From the NCBI GenBank assembly GCA_046086225.1, contig JBJSXF010000100.1, forward strand, positions 1 to 11,298: a stretch of 11,298 nucleotides of DNA, written 5' to 3'. The position numbers and the translations under genes are program-made. Below are positions 7,392-11,298 of this stretch, in pieces. The first letter of the stretch is position 1; the number at the start of each line of letters is the position of its first letter. Below the pieces are notes generated by a model, which saw only the letters and a list, made by a program, of their open reading frames with translations, was not told the DNA's origin and made no database searches. The stretch is from JBJSXF01 sp046086225. GTDB lineage: Bacteria > Actinomycetota > Acidimicrobiia > IMCC26256 > PALSA-610.

Positions 7392-9326
7392 ATGGCCCTC
7401 GATCCGAACCGCTTCACCCGCAAGACCCAAGAGGCGTTCGCCGCCGCTCAGGCCGCGGCGCGCGAGGCCGGGCACACCGAGATCCGGCCCGAGCACCTGC
7501 TCGCCGGCTTGCTCGGCCAACCCGAGGGGATCGTGCCCGGGGTGATCGAGCGCATCGGGCTCGACCTCGCCGGGATCCGGCGTCGGGTCGACGAGGCGCT
7601 CGACCGGGTGCCGCGGGCGAGTGGCGACACCGTGCGCGACGCCCAGGTGGGGGCCGACACCTTCCGCCTCCTCGAGCAGGCCGACGCCGAGCGGGCCGGC
7701 CTCGACGACGACTACCTCTCGACCGAGCACGTGCTGCTGGCCATGACCGACGTGCCGGGTGGGGTGGGCGATCTCCTGCGGGCCGCAGGCGTGACGCGCG
7801 ACGCGGTGCTCGACGCGTTGCGGTCGGTGCGGGGCTCGCACCGGGTGACGAGCGACAACCCCGAGGAGCAGTACCAGGCGCTCGAGAAGTACGGGCGCGA
7901 CCTCACCGAGGCGGCCCGCCGCGGGAAGATCGACCCGGTCATCGGGCGCGACGAGGAGATCCGTCGGGTGATCCAGGTGCTCTCCCGGCGCACGAAGAAC
8001 AACCCGGTGCTCATCGGCGAGCCGGGGGTGGGCAAGACCGCGATCGTCGAGGGGCTCGCCCGCCGCATCGTCGAAGGCGACGTGCCCGAGGGACTGCGGG
8101 GCAAGCGGGTGATCTCGCTCGACATCGGCTCGATGGTCGCGGGCTCGAAGTTCCGCGGCGAGTTCGAGGAGCGGTTCAAGGCGGTGCTGAAGGAGATCGC
8201 CGACTCCGAGGGCGAGGTCGTCACCTTCCTCGACGAGCTCCACACCATCGTGGGCGCGGGCGGGGCCGAAGGTGCGGTCGACGCGGGCAACATGATCAAG
8301 CCGATGCTCGCGCGCGGCGAGCTGCGCATGATCGGCGCCACGACCCTCGACGAGTACCGCAAGTACATCGAGAAGGACGCCGCGCTCGAGCGACGCTTCC
8401 AGACCGTGTTCGTGGGCGAGCCGTCGGTCGACGACACGGTCGCGATCCTCCGCGGGCTGAAGGAGCGCTACGAGGTGCACCACGGTGTGCGCATCCAGGA
8501 CGCCGCCCTGGTGGCCGCCGCGGTGCTCTCCTCGCGCTACATCCCGGCGCGGCAGCTGCCCGACAAGGCGATCGATCTCGTCGACGAGGCCGCGTCGCGG
8601 CTGCGGATCGAGATCGACTCGATGCCGTTCGAGATCGACGTGGTCGAGCGCCAGATCCGCAGGCTCGAGATCGAGCGGGCCGCCCTCGCCAAGGAGTCCG
8701 ACGACGCGTCGGTTGCCCGGCTCGCGACGCTCGACGCCGAGCTGCAGAGCCAGCGCGAGGAGCGCGACGGCATGGTTGCCCACTGGCAATCGGAGAAGGA
8801 CGCGATCGTGGCCATCCAGGCGGCCAAGGAGCGGCTCGAGCAGTCGAAGCTCGACGCCGAGCGCGCCGAGCGGGACGGTGACCTCGAACGGGCGGCCCAG
8901 CTGCGTTACGGGCACATCCCGGTCGTGGAGCGCGAGATCGTCGACATGACCGGCCGGCTCGACGACCTCCAGTCCGATCGGCGGATGCTGAAGGAGGAGG
9001 TCGACGAGGAGGACGTCGCCGAGATCGTGGCCAAGTGGACGGGCGTCCCCGTCTCGCGGCTCATGGAGGGCGAGATGGCCAAGCTCGTCCGGCTCGAGGA
9101 GCACCTCCACGAGCGGGTCGTCGGCCAGGACGCCGCGGTGGTGGCGGTCGCCAACGCGATCCGGCGCTCGCGGGCCGGCCTCTCCGACCCCAACCGGCCC
9201 ATCGGCTCGTTCCTCTTCCTCGGCCCCACCGGTGTCGGCAAGACCGAGTTGGCCCGGGCGCTCGCCGAGTTCATGTTCGACGACGAGCGGGCCATGGTCC
9301 GCATCGACATGAGCGAGTACATGTAG
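7392..9326 (+). CDS. clpB: ClpB N-terminal portion (644 aa, ends at premature TAG)
   Basis: This is the part translated before the amber codon. It holds the substrate-binding Clp-N domain (about 1-145, with the repeated EHLLAGLL and EHVLLAM motifs) and the first AAA+ domain with Walker A GEPGVGKTA (209-217), Walker B VVTFLDELH (276-284) and arginine finger ALERRF (331-336). The coiled-coil middle domain spans about 410-525 and includes the AAQLRYGHIP segment typical of ClpB rather than ClpC or ClpA. The start of the second AAA+ domain has Walker A GPTGVGKTE (611-619). The fragment ends SEYM at residue 644. It could form a partial hexamer interface, but lacks Walker B, sensors and the C-terminal domain of the second ATPase. 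Confidence 0.9.
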   Translation: MALDPNRFTRKTQEAFAAAQAAAREAGHTEIRPEHLLAGLLGQPEGIVPGVIERIGLDLAGIRRRVDEALDRVPRASGDTVRDAQVGADTFRLLEQADAERAGLDDDYLSTEHVLLAMTDVPGGVGDLLRAAGVTRDAVLDALRSVRGSHRVTSDNPEEQYQALEKYGRDLTEAARRGKIDPVIGRDEEIRRVIQVLSRRTKNNPVLIGEPGVGKTAIVEGLARRIVEGDVPEGLRGKRVISLDIGSMVAGSKFRGEFEERFKAVLKEIADSEGEVVTFLDELHTIVGAGGAEGAVDAGNMIKPMLARGELRMIGATTLDEYRKYIEKDAALERRFQTVFVGEPSVDDTVAILRGLKERYEVHHGVRIQDAALVAAAVLSSRYIPARQLPDKAIDLVDEAASRLRIEIDSMPFEIDVVERQIRRLEIERAALAKESDDASVARLATLDAELQSQREERDGMVAHWQSEKDAIVAIQAAKERLEQSKLDAERAERDGDLERAAQLRYGHIPVVEREIVDMTGRLDDLQSDRRMLKEEVDEEDVAEIVAKWTGVPVSRLMEGEMAKLVRLEEHLHERVVGQDAAVVAVANAIRRSRAGLSDPNRPIGSFLFLGPTGVGKTELARALAEFMFDDERAMVRIDMSEYM

Positions 9327-9335
9327 AAGCACGCG

Positions 9336-9977
9336 GTGTCGCGGCTCGTGGGCGCGCCCCCGGGCTACGTGGGCTACGAGGAGGGCGGTCAGCTCACCGA
9401 GGCGGTGCGGCGTCGGCCCTACGCGGTCGTGCTGCTCGACGAGGTGGAGAAGGCCCACCCCGACGTGTTCAACGTGCTCCTCCAGCTCATGGACGACGGT
9501 CGGCTCACCGACGGTCAGGGCCGCACGGTCGATTTCACGAACGCGGTCGTGATCATGACGTCCAACCTCGGCGCCGGCGGTGACGAAGCGGCGGTGATGG
9601 CGGCGGTGCACGGGCACTTCCGGCCCGAGTTCTTGAATCGGGTCGACGAGATCGTCGTGTTCCACCGGCTCGCCGAAGCGCACATCGGCCGGATCGTCGG
9701 CCTGCAGGTCGAGCACCTGCGCACCCGGCTGGTGGAGCGCGGGCTCGGGCTCGAGCTCACCGATGCCGCGCTCGGGCGACTGGCCGAGATGGGCTACGAC
9801 CCCGACTTCGGGGCCCGGCCGCTCAAGCGGGTGATCCAACGCGAGCTCGCCGACCCGATCGCGCTCGACCTGCTGAAGGGCGCCTTCCGCGACGGCGACG
9901 TGATCCGGGTGGACGCCCGGCCCGACGGCGGGCTGGCCTTCACGACCGCGGGCACCGCGACCGCGGTCGACGCCTGA
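9336..9977 (+). CDS. clpB: ClpB C-terminal portion, in frame after the premature TAG
   Basis: This is the rest of the second AAA+ domain and the C-terminal domain. It contains the pore loop APPGYVGYEEGGQLTEAV, Walker B VVLLDEVEK, sensor-1 VIMTSN, the arginine-containing FRPEFLNRVDEI, sensor-2 GARPLKR, and the D2-small domain. Coordinates begin at a GTG (9336) that is the first possible restart codon. It has no ribosome site, so independent translation is doubtful; this GTG is Val in intact ClpB. Continuity with the preceding fragment extends from the AAG at 9327. The stretch between sensor-1 and FRPEFL (GAGGDEAAVMAAVHGH) is somewhat shorter than in many ClpB proteins, within normal variation as far as I can judge. 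Confidence 0.82.
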   Translation: MSRLVGAPPGYVGYEEGGQLTEAVRRRPYAVVLLDEVEKAHPDVFNVLLQLMDDGRLTDGQGRTVDFTNAVVIMTSNLGAGGDEAAVMAAVHGHFRPEFLNRVDEIVVFHRLAEAHIGRIVGLQVEHLRTRLVERGLGLELTDAALGRLAEMGYDPDFGARPLKRVIQRELADPIALDLLKGAFRDGDVIRVDARPDGGLAFTTAGTATAVDA

Positions 9978-9984
9978 GGCGGGG

Positions 9985-11298
9985 TCAGACGGGCGCGTCG
10001 TCGCCCGCCGACGCGGCGAGGGCGCGCAGCTCGCCCTTGGCCACCTTGCCGCCCGACGAGCGGGGGAGCGCGGCGAGCACGACCAGCCGCTCGGGCCACA
10101 GCTCCTTGCCGGTGCCGCGCGCCGCGAGGTGGGCCCGCACATCGTCGAGCCCCGGGGCCGGGTGACCGGCGCGCGCCTCGACGAACACGCACACCCGCTC
10201 GCCGAAGGTGGGGTCGGGGGCGGCGACGGCTGCGCACACGGCGACCGCGGGGTGGCTGCCGACCTCGGCCTCCACCTCGGCCGCGCTGATGTTCTTGCCG
10301 CCCCGCACGATGAAGTCCGATGTCCGCCCCACCACGGTGAGGTAGCCGTCGGCGTCGATGGTGGCGAGGTCGCCCATGCGCATCCAGCCGTCCTCGGTGA
10401 ACAGCTCGGCGTTGGCGGCCGGGTCGTCCCAGTAGCCGAGGCAGCAGGTCGGACCCTTGGCCGCGGGCACGCCCCGGCCGTCGGCATCCACGTCGAGCAG
10501 GCGCACCCGCATCTCCGGGATGACCCGACCCGCGGTGCGCAGCCGGTGGTCGAGCGGATCGGTGGGCGTCGTGGCCGAGATCGCCCCGGTCTCGTTGGAG
10601 CCGTAGAACTGCAGCACCGTGGCTCCGGTGCGATCCTCGAACTCGGCGGCTCGCTCGGCGGGCACCATCTCGCCGCCGGTGAACAGCACCCGCAGCGACG
10701 AGAGGTCGTGGGCGGCGAAGGCGGGTGACTGGAGCATCATCAGGAACTGGGTCGAGACCGCGGCGAGCACGGTGACCCCGTGCGCCTCGATCGCGGCGCA
10801 CACCGTCTCGGGGGTGAACCGCTCGACGACCACGCAGGGCGCACCGGCGATCGCGGGCGAGAAGTGCGCGGTCCACAGGCCGAACCCGAAGGGTGCGGGG
10901 AGCGCGCTGAGGAACACGTCGTCGGGGCCGAACCCGGCGATGCGGTCGGCGAAGCGGTCGAACGCGAACCATCGGGCCTGGTGGTGCATCACGACCTTGG
11001 GCAGGCCGGTCGTGCCCGAGGTGGAGTTGAGGAACCAGAGGTCGTCGGGCCCGATGGCCCGGTCGGGGTCGGGCGCGCCCGGACCGCCCACCGGGGGCGC
11101 GGTGAGCAGGTCACGCGCTCCGGTGCGATCGACGAGGTGGCGCACCTCACGGGCGCCGGCTCGGGTGCCGACGCCGACTCCCACCACCCCGGCCCGCTCG
11201 CAGGCGAGCATCGTCGCGTGCACGCCGGGCCCGTCGGGGATCTGCAGGGCGACCCGATCGCCGGGCGCGTAGGCGGCGGCGAGGGTCACGGCCATCGC
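9985..11298 (-). CDS. Acyl-CoA synthetase / AMP-dependent ligase, N-terminus beyond the window
   Basis: A class I adenylate-forming enzyme (ANL superfamily) that activates a carboxylic acid with ATP and usually transfers it to CoA. The frame is open through the right edge, and a full protein would be about 500 aa, so some 50 residues are missing; the ATG at 11295 is internal. Numbering from that ATG, it has the P-loop STSGTTGLPK (91-100), core motif YGSNETGA (231-238), GWMRMGDL (303-310), hinge GRTSDFIVRGGKNIS (323-337) and the C-terminal catalytic Lys417 in PRSSGGKVAKGELR. The substrate cannot be named; fatty or alicyclic/aromatic acids are all possible. The segment VPAAKGPTCCLGYW (275-288) seems about seven residues shorter than the usual VP-GE-GEL-V-RGP stretch, so a strand may be missing. 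It is convergent with clpB, with 7 bp between stops. Confidence 0.87.
   Translation of the reverse strand, partial: AMAVTLAAAYAPGDRVALQIPDGPGVHATMLACERAGVVGVGVGTRAGAREVRHLVDRTGARDLLTAPPVGGPGAPDPDRAIGPDDLWFLNSTSGTTGLPKVVMHHQARWFAFDRFADRIAGFGPDDVFLSALPAPFGFGLWTAHFSPAIAGAPCVVVERFTPETVCAAIEAHGVTVLAAVSTQFLMMLQSPAFAAHDLSSLRVLFTGGEMVPAERAAEFEDRTGATVLQFYGSNETGAISATTPTDPLDHRLRTAGRVIPEMRVRLLDVDADGRGVPAAKGPTCCLGYWDDPAANAELFTEDGWMRMGDLATIDADGYLTVVGRTSDFIVRGGKNISAAEVEAEVGSHPAVAVCAAVAAPDPTFGERVCVFVEARAGHPAPGLDDVRAHLAARGTGKELWPERLVVLAALPRSSGGKVAKGELRALAASAGDDAPV

Larger units (their letters stand above)
7392..9977 (+). pseudogene. clpB: clpB disaggregase gene interrupted by an in-frame amber codon
   Basis: ClpB is a hexameric AAA+ ATPase that pulls proteins out of aggregates with DnaK/DnaJ. 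The reading frame runs 861 codons, the usual length for the family, but codon 645 (9324-9326) is TAG. Homologues have Glu at this point (SEYM-E-KHAVSRLVG), so a single G-to-T change of GAG explains it. Sequence after the stop stays in frame, keeps its codon bias and retains all conserved motifs, so decay has not begun. It starts 2 bp after hspR with GAGG 5 nt upstream of the ATG, as the last gene of the chaperone operon. Interruption falls between Walker A and Walker B of the second ATPase domain, so a truncated product should lack disaggregase activity. A sequencing or assembly error is a serious alternative to a true mutation. Confidence 0.85.

Noticed and set aside
9324..9326. Pyrrolysine or selenocysteine-type recoding at the clpB TAG
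   Set aside because: The family residue is Glu, not Lys or Cys, there is no adjacent recoding stem-loop that I can see, and TAG ends hspR normally.
9974..9988. CTGA/TCAG inverted repeat between the converging clpB and ligase stops as a bidirectional terminator
   Set aside because: The stem is only 4 bp with a 7-bp loop and made largely of the stop codons themselves; too weak to call.
7137..10487. A 1116-codon open frame on the minus strand opposite hspR, clpB and part of the ligase
   Set aside because: It has no recognisable domain, is rich in His/Val/Leu/Asp/Arg low-complexity text, and is fully explained by the codon bias of the plus-strand clpB gene.

Overview
The window is very GC-rich, uses GTG starts freely, and carries the dnaK-grpE-dnaJ-hspR arrangement typical of Actinomycetota. 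DnaK, DnaJ1-type DnaJ and an HspR repressor in this order, together with an EtfD-like membrane iron-sulfur reductase, point to a high-GC actinobacterium. A deep lineage such as Acidimicrobiia would fit, but that placement is inference.

Layout. Positions 1-160 (minus strand) hold the N-terminal part of a small ribbon-helix-helix DNA-binding protein cut by the window edge. A non-coding stretch follows, then a minus-strand tRNA-Gly(CCC) gene with encoded CCA at 429-502. Positions 534-3193 (minus strand) hold a two-gene unit: a stand-alone cyclic-nucleotide-binding-domain protein followed by a 727-aa membrane iron-sulfur oxidoreductase (DsrM/HdrD-like, resembling mycobacterial EtfD). A 247-bp divergent intergenic region (3194-3440) contains a perfect 20-bp G-rich tandem duplication, several inverted repeats, and a promoter overlapping a HAIR-like inverted repeat. 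From 3441 to 9977 (plus strand) runs a tightly packed chaperone operon: dnaK, grpE, dnaJ, hspR, clpB, with junctions of +1, -1, +11 and -2 bp (positive means overlap). The minus-strand gene from the right edge to 9985 is an acyl-CoA synthetase/AMP-ligase lacking its N-terminus; it converges on clpB with 7 bp between stop codons.

How it works together. DnaK/DnaJ/GrpE form the Hsp70 folding machine, and ClpB is its disaggregase partner. HspR (MerR family) is the expected autorepressor of the operon through a HAIR site, and a site with the HAIR core geometry (TTGA-N11-TCAA) lies over the dnaK promoter. The most unusual point is that clpB has a single in-frame amber codon (TAG at 9324-9326) exactly where the family has a conserved Glu (SEYM-E-KH). 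The frame is otherwise intact for 861 residues, so this is a recent nonsense mutation, an assembly error, or (least likely) readthrough. The acyl-CoA ligase also appears to lack about seven residues of a conserved strand just before its GPTCCLGYW motif. Apart from these points the window looks like ordinary core genome; I do not see a wholly new system.
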